Assembly (NCBI RefSeq): GCF_946227985.1
Contig: NZ_CAMKGL010000009.1
Span: forward strand, 1 to 64,000
Direction: 5' to 3'
DNA length: 64,000 nt
Source of the DNA: Serratia quinivorans
GTDB taxonomy: Bacteria; Pseudomonadota; Gammaproteobacteria; Enterobacterales; Enterobacteriaceae
Under the pieces are notes generated by a model. It made no database searches. It had not been told where the DNA came from and saw only the letters and a list, made by a program, of their open reading frames with translations. How positions within the stretch are numbered: position 1 is the stretch's first letter; every line of letters starts with the position of its first letter. The translations under genes were made by a program, and so were the position numbers. Shown one piece after another: positions 36,172 through 44,941 of this stretch.

Positions 36172-37726
36172 GCTTGTTCTCCTGTGCCGTGGTGGTTAGC
36201 GTGAAGGCCACCGGCTGACGGCGTTCCTGCGGGCTTTCAGCCTCGACGGCGGTCTGATGTGGCGCTACCGGTGCGGTCGCCGCGGCCAACTGAACAGGTG
36301 CGTTGTGCGCCAGTCGTTTGATTTCTGAAATAATATCTACGTCCTGATGCCACACCACCCGGTTGCTGAAGGCTTCATCCACCGGCAGGCGGAAGATAAA
36401 TTTCAGGGCGGTATCCAAATCGTTAATTCGGCAGGTGGAGAGGAACAGCACCAGGCGGCCTTGCACCACGGTCATTACGTCGCCGAAGCGGCGCAAAAAA
36501 CACAGGGTCATTGCCTGTTCGGCACGCAGCCCCGGCGCCGGGCGCAGTGCGACCATCACGCCTTTGCCGTCTTCGGGCAACAGCGTGTTGCCCATCAGCG
36601 AAATGACCGCCTGGCTAAAATCATCCGGCCGCATGTAGCCTTTCAGCTGCAACGGCCGCAACCCGGCCAGCAGGGCGTCGATATCTGCCGGAACGTGGCG
36701 TGAGAAGCGTTGCCCCTGGATGCCTTCAAGCATGGTCAGAAAGCGCGACAGCGGTGCCACGTGCGGCACAATCAGGTTGGCGCCGCAGGCCAACAGCAGG
36801 CGTTCGTCGCTGTAACGCAGGCTGGCGCTCATCTCGCGCACCACGATTTTCAGCCCGTTGCCGCGCTGGCGACGCAGGCTGTGGATTTGGTGCGCCAGTG
36901 CATCTATCTCATCGCTTTGGTACAGCGCAAAAATCAACGTTGCCGAGAGTGTCAGCATGCCGTGCTGCGCCAGTAGCGCATTGCTTTCCAGCAGTTGCCA
37001 GTTGGCCGACAGCGGCGGCGCACCTTCCAGAATGCTCTGTTGGGCCAGATAAAGTCCTTCATCGCTGCGAATGGAGGTTGGCGAGGGTTTGTTGTTGTCA
37101 TCGTCACCCTGCCAGCCGTTTTCACCGGCATACAACGTCAGCAGTTGGTTGGCATTGATGCCGTTTTCGGTACTCCACCAGTTAACCAAATACTGTGCGC
37201 TGTCCTGTTGCCACTGCAGGCTGGACAGGCCGTTAAGGATCCGGTGCTGGGCGCTGAGTTGCCCCTTGAGCTTGTTGACGCCGCCGCCGTGGCTGAGAAT
37301 CAACAGCGTGCAGCCTTGTTGGCGCAGCCAGATGGCGGTGGCGCGCGTCCATCTGCGCAGTTCTTCACGGGTGAAGGTCTGCCACAAACTGGCGTGGGCC
37401 AACAGGATCAATAAGCGGTTTTGGGGTTTTAAGGCGCGCATCAGGTCGTCGCTGAAATGCATCAGCGCGGCTTTTTTTTCCGGCAACTGGTACAGCGGAA
37501 TTTTTTTCAGGGCCGGGGAGGCCAGCTCGGCCAGCAGTCGGTCAGGTTTATCCCCACTGCAAATCAATGCCACCTGGCTGGTTGCGGCCTGGGCGGCCAG
37601 GGTTTGTTGGCAAAGCAGGTTAGCATCGGTCTGACGGTCGATATTCACCCAATACAGCCCCGGGGCCTGCATGACAGACAGTTCTTCCCAAACCTGCCGA
37701 ATACCTAATGAGAAAGATTGCGCCAT
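36158..37726 (-). CDS. bcsE: Cellulose c-di-GMP-binding accessory protein BcsE
   Basis: A 522-residue cytosolic protein with an N-terminal degenerate-ATPase-like region, a receiver-like region and a C-terminal degenerate GGDEF (GIL) domain that binds c-di-GMP and enhances cellulose synthesis. The c-di-GMP motif RxxD can be seen in MRPDDFSQ (about residue 363), and the domain is followed by CRINDLDTALKFIF. First gene of bcsEFG, divergent from bcsR with a 199-base shared promoter region. Confidence 0.93.
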   Translation of the reverse strand: MAQSFSLGIRQVWEELSVMQAPGLYWVNIDRQTDANLLCQQTLAAQAATSQVALICSGDKPDRLLAELASPALKKIPLYQLPEKKAALMHFSDDLMRALKPQNRLLILLAHASLWQTFTREELRRWTRATAIWLRQQGCTLLILSHGGGVNKLKGQLSAQHRILNGLSSLQWQQDSAQYLVNWWSTENGINANQLLTLYAGENGWQGDDDNNKPSPTSIRSDEGLYLAQQSILEGAPPLSANWQLLESNALLAQHGMLTLSATLIFALYQSDEIDALAHQIHSLRRQRGNGLKIVVREMSASLRYSDERLLLACGANLIVPHVAPLSRFLTMLEGIQGQRFSRHVPADIDALLAGLRPLQLKGYMRPDDFSQAVISLMGNTLLPEDGKGVMVALRPAPGLRAEQAMTLCFLRRFGDVMTVVQGRLVLFLSTCRINDLDTALKFIFRLPVDEAFSNRVVWHQDVDIISEIKRLAHNAPVQLAAATAPVAPHQTAVEAESPQERRQPVAFTLTTTAQENKHVES

Positions 37727-37925
37727 AGGTTATGTTTCTACTTTCGTTGAAAGTGTCGTCGCGGCCAACTGAGTATAGCTATTCAGTCATCCTGTTATTG
37801 GAAACAATAATAAAAAAGAAAACAATCCTTGTACTAATATTTGTTGAGAATCATCTTATTGGACGTATCTTTTTTTTTGCGTTGCTATAGTTAATTAACA
37901 TTAGCCTATTTTTAAAGGCGGCAGA

Positions 37926-38117
37926 ATGAATAATCAATTAACGCGCTTTCATGCAGTAGTACCGCCAGAAACACAGGATGATCTGCTGGCCCTCAGCCAC
38001 GCCTTTTCTTTACCAAAATTAAGTTATATCGATATTTCGCGTCAGGAGCGTTTAACGCAGATGATGACTCGCTGGCCGCTGCTGGCCGAACTCGTGCAGA
38101 ACACGGGGAGTCGTTAA
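37926..38117 (+). CDS. bcsR: Cellulose regulator BcsR (YhjR)
   Basis: A 63-residue protein. The second half (DDLLALSHAFSLPKLSYIDI and RWPLLAEL) matches the conserved part of BcsR/YhjR; the first half is variable. BcsR forms a complex with BcsQ under the synthase and is required for cellulose production. AAAGGCGGCAGA precedes the start. Three bases separate it from bcsQ. Confidence 0.92.
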   Translation: MNNQLTRFHAVVPPETQDDLLALSHAFSLPKLSYIDISRQERLTQMMTRWPLLAELVQNTGSR

Positions 38118-38120
38118 TTT

Positions 38121-38858
38121 ATGCCAGTGATTGCGCTGCAGGGTTTGCGAGGCGGGATGGGCACAACGTCGGTCACCGCGGCGCTTGCGTGGGCATTACA
38201 GCAATTGGGCGAGTCGGTGCTGGTCGTCGATTTCGCGCCGGATAACCTGCTGCGTCTGCATTTTAATACGCCGTTTGAGCTGGCGCGCGGCTGGGCCAGA
38301 GCGGAGCAGGATGGCGGCGAGTGGCAGCAGGGCGCGATGCGCTACTGCGAAAACCTCGACTTTCTGCCCTTTGGCCAACTCACCGCGGCAGAACGGTTAA
38401 ATTTACAACAATATTGTCGGCAACATCCCACCCGCTGGCAGGACAATCTGGCGCAGCTAGGCGCCAGTGCGCAGTACAACTGGATCCTGCTGGATTTGCC
38501 GACGGATGACCCCCTGTTGGCCGCGCAGGCACTGCCGTTGGCTGACTGCGTATTTATGCTGATCGCCCCGGACGCTAACTGCCAGGTGCGGTTGCATCAA
38601 CAGGCTTTGCCGGAAGGCTGCCGTTTCCTGATTAACCAATATTTCGCTGCCAGCCAGCTCCAGCAGGATTTGCATCAGCTGTGGTTGCAAACCCTGGGCG
38701 GGCTGTTGCCGGTGGTCATCCACCGTGATGAGGCGATGGCCGAGGCGCTGGCGGTAAAGCAGCCGCTGGGCGAGTATCGACCGGAAAGTCTGGCCGCAGA
38801 TGAAGTGCTGACGCTGGCCAACTGGTGTCTGATCAATCTGAAGGATGCGGCGTCATGA
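38121..38858 (+). CDS. bcsQ: Cellulose biosynthesis ATPase BcsQ (MinD/ParA-like)
   Basis: A 245-residue SIMIBI-class ATPase. The P-loop reads GLRGGMGTTSVTAALAW, a variant without the lysine of classical KGGxGKT that is usual in BcsQ; Walker A' is VLVVDFAPDNLLRL. It forms a sandwich dimer with BcsR and localises the synthase. Its stop overlaps the bcsA start (ATGA). Confidence 0.94.
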   Translation: MPVIALQGLRGGMGTTSVTAALAWALQQLGESVLVVDFAPDNLLRLHFNTPFELARGWARAEQDGGEWQQGAMRYCENLDFLPFGQLTAAERLNLQQYCRQHPTRWQDNLAQLGASAQYNWILLDLPTDDPLLAAQALPLADCVFMLIAPDANCQVRLHQQALPEGCRFLINQYFAASQLQQDLHQLWLQTLGGLLPVVIHRDEAMAEALAVKQPLGEYRPESLAADEVLTLANWCLINLKDAAS

Positions 38859-41458
38859 GCCGGGTGATGAGCCTGCTGCTGGTGCCGCCGGTCCAACAGG
38901 CGGTGCAGACGCGTTATCGCGCCTATCGTCGCCATGGCTCATCGGCCTTTACCGCCTTTTTCACCACGTTGCTGGTGGCGCTGGGCTGGATTTTCCTGCG
39001 TTTTGAATCGCCGGGCTGGCAACGGCTGCGGGCCGGTCGTGCCTATTGGTTCCCGCATCTGTCGTCTAGCCGCCCGCGGCCGGCGGATGTGCTGCGTTAT
39101 CTGGTGCAGGGATTGTGGTTGTTGGTGTTCCGTACCGATCGCGAGCCGATGAGCCATCAGCGCTTCGCCGGTTGGCAGCGCCTGCAATTGCGCTACGCCA
39201 ATTGGCTGAACGCTATCCCTCAACGGCTGGAAAATGCCGGGCTTGAGCAACGCTCGGTAGCACGGCTGAGCCGGATGAACCGGCGAGTGCGCCGCGTGCT
39301 GTTTATTATTGTCGGCGTATTGGCGGCGATCCTGGCGATCCTGTGTATTTCGCAGCCGTTCGACCTGCCTGCGCAGTTTGTGTTTGTGCTGTTGCTGTGG
39401 GGCATCGCCATGGTGGTGCGCCGGATACCGGGCCGCCTGCCGGCGCTGATGTTGATCGTGCTGTCGCTGACCGTGTCCTGCCGCTACCTGTGGTGGCGCT
39501 ATACCGCCACGCTGAACTGGGACGATCCGCTCAGTCTGACCTGCGGTCTGCTGTTGCTGGTGGCGGAAACCTATGCCTGGGTGGTACTGGTGCTGGGCTA
39601 TTTCCAGACCGTCTGGCCGCTTAACCGCCAGCCGGTACCGATGCCCGCCGACAGCGCGACCTGGCCGACCCTCGATCTGCTGGTGCCGACCTATAACGAA
39701 GACCTGGGGGTCGTGAAGCCCACTATCTACGCCGCGCTGGGCATCGACTGGCCGAAAGAGAAGGTCACCATTTATATCCTCGACGACGGCAATCGCCCTG
39801 AGTTCAAGGCCTTTGCCGAAGAGGTGGGGGTGAAATATATTGCCCGGCCAACCCACGAACACGCCAAGGCCGGTAACATCAATAACGCCTTGAAGCAGGC
39901 TACCGGTGAGTTTGTGGCGATTTTCGACTGCGACCACGTGCCGACGCGCTCTTTCCTGCAATTGACCATGGGGTGGTTCTTCAAAGACAAAAAGCTGGCG
40001 ATGCTGCAGACCCCGCATCACTTCTTCTCGCCGGATCCGTTTGAACGTAACCTCGGGCGTTTTCGTCAGACGCCGAACGAAGGCACGCTGTTTTATGGCC
40101 TGGTGCAGGATGGCAACGATATGTGGGACGCAACTTTCTTCTGCGGCTCCTGCGCTATCTTGCGGCGCAGTGCGCTGGATGAAATCGGGGGTATTGCGGT
40201 GGAAACCGTTACCGAAGACGCCCATACCTCGCTGCGCTTACACCGTCGTGGGCATACCTCGGCCTATATTCGTATCCCGCAGGCGGCGGGGCTGGCGACA
40301 GAAAGCCTGTCGGCGCATATTGGGCAGCGTATTCGCTGGGCGCGGGGCATGGTGCAGATCTTCAGACTGGATAACCCGTTGTTCGGCAAGGGACTGAAAC
40401 TGGCGCAGCGGTTATGTTACGCCAACGCCATGCTGCACTTCCTTTCCGGTATTCCGCGGCTGATCTTTCTCACCGCGCCTTTGGCCTTCCTGCTGCTGCA
40501 CGCCTATATCATCTTTGCTCCGGCGCTGGCGATCGCGCTGTATGTGCTGCCGCATATGATCCACGCCAGCCTGACCAATTCGCGCATTCAGGGTAAATAC
40601 CGCCACTCTTTCTGGAGCGAGATCTACGAGACGGTACTGGCCTGGTACATCGCCCGGCCGACCACGGTGGCGCTGTTTAATCCGCACAAGGGCAAATTCA
40701 ACGTGACCGCCAAAGGCGGGCTGGTGGAGGAAGAGCATGTCGACTGGGTGATTACCCGGCCCTATATGTTCCTGGTGATATTGAACCTGGCTGGATTGGT
40801 GTTTGGCGTCTGGCGATTGGGCTACGGCCCGACGGACGAAGTGATGACGGTGATCATCAGCCTGGTGTGGGTCTTGTACAACATGACCATTCTCGGCGGC
40901 GCGGTGGCGGTGGCGGTAGAGGCCAAGCAGGTGCGCCAGGCGCACCGGGTGGAGATTGCCATGCCGGCCGCCATTGCCCGTGCCGACGGGCATCTGTTCC
41001 CCTGCACGCTGCGTGATTATTCCGACGGTGGGGTGGGGATTGAGATGCGCGTGGCGGACGCGTTGAAAGACGGTGACAAGGTGTCGTTGTTACTCAAGCG
41101 CGGCCAGCAGGAATACAGTTTCCCGTGCGTGGTGACGCGCGCTTTCGGCAGCAAGGTGGGCATCCGCATGGTTGGCCTTAGCACCCGTGAACATATTGAT
41201 TTTATTCAGTGCACCTTTGCCCGCGCCGATACCTGGGCGTTGTGGCAGGACGGCTTCCCTGAAGATAAGCCGATCGAAAGCCTGCGTGACGTTCTGGCGC
41301 TGGGCTTCCGGGGTTATATACGTATGGCAGATTACGCACCGCCGTTGGTGCGCCGCTTGTTGGTTGGAACCACGACGCTGATTGGCTGGGTGGTGTCATT
41401 TATCCCGCACGGTGTCGGCAGGGCTCCGGCCTTCAGCCAAAAAGAGACAGTGGTATAG
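38855..41458 (+). CDS. bcsA: Cellulose synthase catalytic subunit BcsA
   Basis: An 867-residue processive GT2 enzyme polymerising UDP-glucose into cellulose and extruding it. Membrane helices flank the GT domain with PTYNEDLGVVKPT, DDGNRPE, the DCDH metal motif, TEDAHTS and QRIRWARGM (QxxRW). The C-terminal PilZ domain binds c-di-GMP: RQAHR and DYSDGG are intact. The ATG at 38855 overlaps the bcsQ stop; a frame opening 30 bases earlier lies inside bcsQ. Confidence 0.97.
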   Translation: MSRVMSLLLVPPVQQAVQTRYRAYRRHGSSAFTAFFTTLLVALGWIFLRFESPGWQRLRAGRAYWFPHLSSSRPRPADVLRYLVQGLWLLVFRTDREPMSHQRFAGWQRLQLRYANWLNAIPQRLENAGLEQRSVARLSRMNRRVRRVLFIIVGVLAAILAILCISQPFDLPAQFVFVLLLWGIAMVVRRIPGRLPALMLIVLSLTVSCRYLWWRYTATLNWDDPLSLTCGLLLLVAETYAWVVLVLGYFQTVWPLNRQPVPMPADSATWPTLDLLVPTYNEDLGVVKPTIYAALGIDWPKEKVTIYILDDGNRPEFKAFAEEVGVKYIARPTHEHAKAGNINNALKQATGEFVAIFDCDHVPTRSFLQLTMGWFFKDKKLAMLQTPHHFFSPDPFERNLGRFRQTPNEGTLFYGLVQDGNDMWDATFFCGSCAILRRSALDEIGGIAVETVTEDAHTSLRLHRRGHTSAYIRIPQAAGLATESLSAHIGQRIRWARGMVQIFRLDNPLFGKGLKLAQRLCYANAMLHFLSGIPRLIFLTAPLAFLLLHAYIIFAPALAIALYVLPHMIHASLTNSRIQGKYRHSFWSEIYETVLAWYIARPTTVALFNPHKGKFNVTAKGGLVEEEHVDWVITRPYMFLVILNLAGLVFGVWRLGYGPTDEVMTVIISLVWVLYNMTILGGAVAVAVEAKQVRQAHRVEIAMPAAIARADGHLFPCTLRDYSDGGVGIEMRVADALKDGDKVSLLLKRGQQEYSFPCVVTRAFGSKVGIRMVGLSTREHIDFIQCTFARADTWALWQDGFPEDKPIESLRDVLALGFRGYIRMADYAPPLVRRLLVGTTTLIGWVVSFIPHGVGRAPAFSQKETVV

Positions 41459-41513
41459 GCAAACCGCCCGCTTACTCGCCTGGCCCCCAGGCTCTAACAT
41501 TGATGATGATACG

Positions 41514-43823
41514 ATGACGAGAAAAATAACCTGGTTTACTGCCCTGGCCTTAGGCATCAGCACCCTGTCTCAGGCTGAGACTGCCACCGCGCCGACCGTT
41601 GCCGCGCAACCGCCGCTGGCGGTGCCTGCCGACGCAGCGGTTACGACACCCATGGGATCGGTCGCGCCGCAGGATCCGAATGCGCCGGTGCGTGACGTGC
41701 AGTTGCAGTTTGCCCAGATTGCGCCGCCGCCGGGCACCTTTACCCTGCGTGGCACCCGGCCGGATGGCCAGGTCGAATTCGGTGTGCGCAGCGATGAAGT
41801 GGTGTCGCAGGCGATGCTCAATCTGGAATTCACCCCGTCACCTTCGCTGATCCCGGTGGAGTCGCACGTCAAGGTGTACCTCAATGACGAACTGATGGGC
41901 GTGACCACTCTCGCCAAAGAGCAGCTCGGCAAACCCAATCGTATCCAGATGGCGATCGACCCGCGCTATATCACCGATTTTAACCGTGTGCGGTTGGTGT
42001 TCGTTGGTCATTACCAGAACATTTGTGAAAACCCGGCCAGCACCACGCTGTGGCTCGAAGTCAGCAAATCCAGCTCGTTGAATTTGCGCTACCAAACTCT
42101 GCCGGTGAAGAACGAGCTGTCGCATTTCCCGGAGCCGTTCTTTGACAGCCGTGACAACCGGCCGCTGACCCTGCCAATGGTGTTTGCCGGTCAGCCGGAT
42201 GTCACCCAGCAGCGGGCTGCGGGCATTCTGGCTTCGTGGTTCGGCAGCAAAGCGCAGTGGCGCGGCCAATCGTTCCCGACGCTGTATAACAAGCTGCCGG
42301 AACAGCATGCCATCGTCTTTGCCACCAACAAGCAGCGCCCGGACTTCCTGCGCGATTATCCGCCGGTCAACGGCCCGACGGTGGAAATGATCAGCCATCC
42401 GGATAATCCGTACATCAAGCTGCTGCTGGTGCAGGGCCGTGACGACAACGATTTGATCACCGCCGTGAAAGGCATTGCGCAGGGTAACATCCTGTTCCGA
42501 GGGCAGAATGTTACGGTGGACAAGGTCGAACAACTGGCGCCGCGCCAGCCGTATGACGCGCCTAACTGGGTGCGGACCGACAGACCGATGACCTTTGCCG
42601 AGCTGCAGCAGTACGCTGAACAACTGCAGACCAGCGGCATCGAGCCTGGGCCGATTTCGCTGACCATGAACCTGCCGCCGGACCTGTTCCTGATCCGCAG
42701 TACCGGCATTGATATGCATCTGAAATATCGCTATACCGCGCCACGCATTCAGGACGGCTCGCGCCTGAGCGTCAGTCTGAACAACCAGTTTGTGCAGGCC
42801 TATTCGCTGGTGCCGGAGCATGAGCAGGGCGCTCAATTGTTGCGTTTGCCGCTGACCCAGGGGCTGATCGACTCGGACAAGAGCGTCAACATCCCGGCGC
42901 TGCGGCTGGGGGCCACCAACCAACTGCGTTTCGACTTTGACTACACCACCCTGCTCGCCAGCGGGGCCGAAGGCCGCTGTGAAACCTACTCCTTCACCGC
43001 TAACCATGCGGTGATCGACGGTGCATCGACCATCGATTTTTCCGGTTACCGCCACTTTATGGCGATGCCGGATCTGCGTGCCTTTGCCAACGCCGGTTTT
43101 CCTTTCAGCCGTTTGGCCGATCTGTCGCAAACGCTGGTGCTGGTGAACAAGCAGCCACAGCCATCGCAGGTCAGCGCATTGCTGAACGCGATGGGCGTTA
43201 TCGGCGCCCAGACCGGTTATCCGGCGCTGGCGGTGACGGTGAGTGACGACTGGTCGCAAGCCAAACAGCGTGACGCCGATATTCTGATGATCGGCACTAT
43301 TCCGCCGGAACTGCGGGACGACAAAAAAATCAACCTGCTGGTCGATGCCACCCAGAGCTGGGTGAAACAGCCGACACGGCAGTTGCCGCTGCCGACCATG
43401 GACGTGCTGGCGGAGGACACCAGGGCGGACAGCAAAACCACCATCAGTTCAGAAGGGGCCATGTCGGCGATAGTCGGCGTACAGTCACCGTTTAACGATC
43501 AGCGCAGCATTGTGGCATTGCTGGCCGACAGCCCGCGTGGCTACGACCTGCTCAACAATGCACTGCTGGACAGCGGCAAGCGTGCGGCGGTGTTTGGTTC
43601 GGTAGCGGTGATCCGCGAATCCGGGGTGAACAGCCTGCGCGTGGGCGACGTTTATTATGTCGGGCACCTGCCGTGGTGGGAGCGTATCTGGCATGCGCTG
43701 TCGACCCACCCGGTGTTGCTGGCAGTGATTGCGGTAGTGGTGGTGGTGATCCTGGCGCTGATGTTGTGGCGTGGTTTGAAAGCCTTCAGCCGTCGTCGCC
43801 TGTCGCCTGAAGATCGGGATTAA
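41514..43823 (+). CDS. bcsB: Cellulose synthase periplasmic subunit BcsB
   Basis: A 769-residue periplasmic protein with a signal peptide (MTRKITWFTALALGISTLSQ, cleavage near AETA), two carbohydrate-binding and two flavodoxin-like domains and a C-terminal membrane anchor (VLLAVIAVVVVVILALMLW) that completes the BcsA channel. The ATG at 41514 gives the signal peptide directly; the frame is open upstream into bcsA but is not used. It follows bcsA by 55 bases. Confidence 0.95.
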   Translation: MTRKITWFTALALGISTLSQAETATAPTVAAQPPLAVPADAAVTTPMGSVAPQDPNAPVRDVQLQFAQIAPPPGTFTLRGTRPDGQVEFGVRSDEVVSQAMLNLEFTPSPSLIPVESHVKVYLNDELMGVTTLAKEQLGKPNRIQMAIDPRYITDFNRVRLVFVGHYQNICENPASTTLWLEVSKSSSLNLRYQTLPVKNELSHFPEPFFDSRDNRPLTLPMVFAGQPDVTQQRAAGILASWFGSKAQWRGQSFPTLYNKLPEQHAIVFATNKQRPDFLRDYPPVNGPTVEMISHPDNPYIKLLLVQGRDDNDLITAVKGIAQGNILFRGQNVTVDKVEQLAPRQPYDAPNWVRTDRPMTFAELQQYAEQLQTSGIEPGPISLTMNLPPDLFLIRSTGIDMHLKYRYTAPRIQDGSRLSVSLNNQFVQAYSLVPEHEQGAQLLRLPLTQGLIDSDKSVNIPALRLGATNQLRFDFDYTTLLASGAEGRCETYSFTANHAVIDGASTIDFSGYRHFMAMPDLRAFANAGFPFSRLADLSQTLVLVNKQPQPSQVSALLNAMGVIGAQTGYPALAVTVSDDWSQAKQRDADILMIGTIPPELRDDKKINLLVDATQSWVKQPTRQLPLPTMDVLAEDTRADSKTTISSEGAMSAIVGVQSPFNDQRSIVALLADSPRGYDLLNNALLDSGKRAAVFGSVAVIRESGVNSLRVGDVYYVGHLPWWERIWHALSTHPVLLAVIAVVVVVILALMLWRGLKAFSRRRLSPEDRD

Positions 43824-43828
43824 TCGCT

Positions 43829-44941
43829 ATGCCTGCGGCATTGAAGCGTCTGACATTCGGCATGTTGCTACTGTGCTCATTCAGCGCGGTAGCCACCTGC
43901 GAGTGGCCAGCCTGGCAACAGTACAAACAGTTTTATATCAGCGAGCAGGGGCGGGTGATCGACCCGAGTAGCCCGAATCGTATCACTACCTCGGAAGGCC
44001 AGAGCTATGGCCTGTTCTTCGCGCTGGTGGCCAACGATCGGCCTGCTTTCGACCAACTGCTGGCGTGGACGGAAAATAACCTGGCGGCGGGCGATCTCAG
44101 CGCCCATTTGCCGGCCTGGCTATGGGGTGAGGACGATAAAAAGCAGTGGACGGTGCTGGACAGCAATTCGGCCTCCGATTCCGACCTGTGGATTGCCTAT
44201 AACCTGCTGGAGGCCGGTCGCCTGTGGAAAAGCCGTCGCTATCAGACCCTGGGTACCTTGCTGTTGCAGCGTATTGCCCGTGAAGAAGTGGCAGATATCC
44301 CCGGTCTGGGGCTGATGTTGTTACCGGGTAAGGTGGGGTTTGTGGCGGGAGATCGCTGGCGGCTCAACCCAAGTTACCTGCCGCCGCAACTGTTGGCGCG
44401 TTTTGCCGCGTTGAACGGCCCATGGCGTGCGATGCAGCAAACCAATCAGCGGCTATGGCTGGAAACTGCCCCTCACGGCTTCTTGCCGGACTGGGTAGTG
44501 TGGCAGGTCGGCAAAGGCTGGCAACCGGACACCGTCAAGCCGAACATCGGCAGCTATGATGCCATTAGGGCCTATTTGTGGGCCGGTATGCTGGCAGATG
44601 ACGATCAACACAAGGCGGCGCTGCTCAAGCAGTTGCAACCGATGGCACAGCTCACCGTTCAACAGGGCGTGCCGCCGGAGAAAACCGACACCGCCAGCGG
44701 TAAAACCACGGGGAACGGCCCGGTGGGTTTTTCTGCCTCGATGTTGCCGATGCTGGCCAATCAACCCGAGGCGCTACAGGTACAACGCCAACGTATTAAG
44801 CAGAACCCGCCGGGCGACAACGCCTATTTCAGCGCCTCGTTGGCGCTGTTCGGCCAGGGATGGGATCAACAACGTTATCGTTTTAATCGGCAGGGTGAAC
44901 TTCAACCCGCCTGGGGCGGCCAATGCGTAACTTCCGAATAA
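43829..44941 (+). CDS. bcsZ: Periplasmic endoglucanase BcsZ (GH8)
   Basis: A 370-residue GH8 cellulase that trims cellulose during export. A signal peptide (cleavage near ATC, residue 24) precedes the (alpha/alpha)6 barrel. The catalytic acid is E56 in RITTSEGQSYGLFFAL; SNSASDSDLWIAYNLLEAG carries further conserved aspartates. It starts 5 bases after bcsB and overlaps bcsC by 19 bp. Confidence 0.95.
   Translation: MPAALKRLTFGMLLLCSFSAVATCEWPAWQQYKQFYISEQGRVIDPSSPNRITTSEGQSYGLFFALVANDRPAFDQLLAWTENNLAAGDLSAHLPAWLWGEDDKKQWTVLDSNSASDSDLWIAYNLLEAGRLWKSRRYQTLGTLLLQRIAREEVADIPGLGLMLLPGKVGFVAGDRWRLNPSYLPPQLLARFAALNGPWRAMQQTNQRLWLETAPHGFLPDWVVWQVGKGWQPDTVKPNIGSYDAIRAYLWAGMLADDDQHKAALLKQLQPMAQLTVQQGVPPEKTDTASGKTTGNGPVGFSASMLPMLANQPEALQVQRQRIKQNPPGDNAYFSASLALFGQGWDQQRYRFNRQGELQPAWGGQCVTSE

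Noticed and set aside
38939-40225. 428-codon minus-strand frame inside bcsA
   Set aside because: Antisense shadow of BcsA with His/Gln/Arg-rich sequence and no start signal.
41838-43259. 473-codon minus-strand frame inside bcsB
   Set aside because: Antisense shadow of BcsB, which has a signal peptide and conserved domains on the plus strand.
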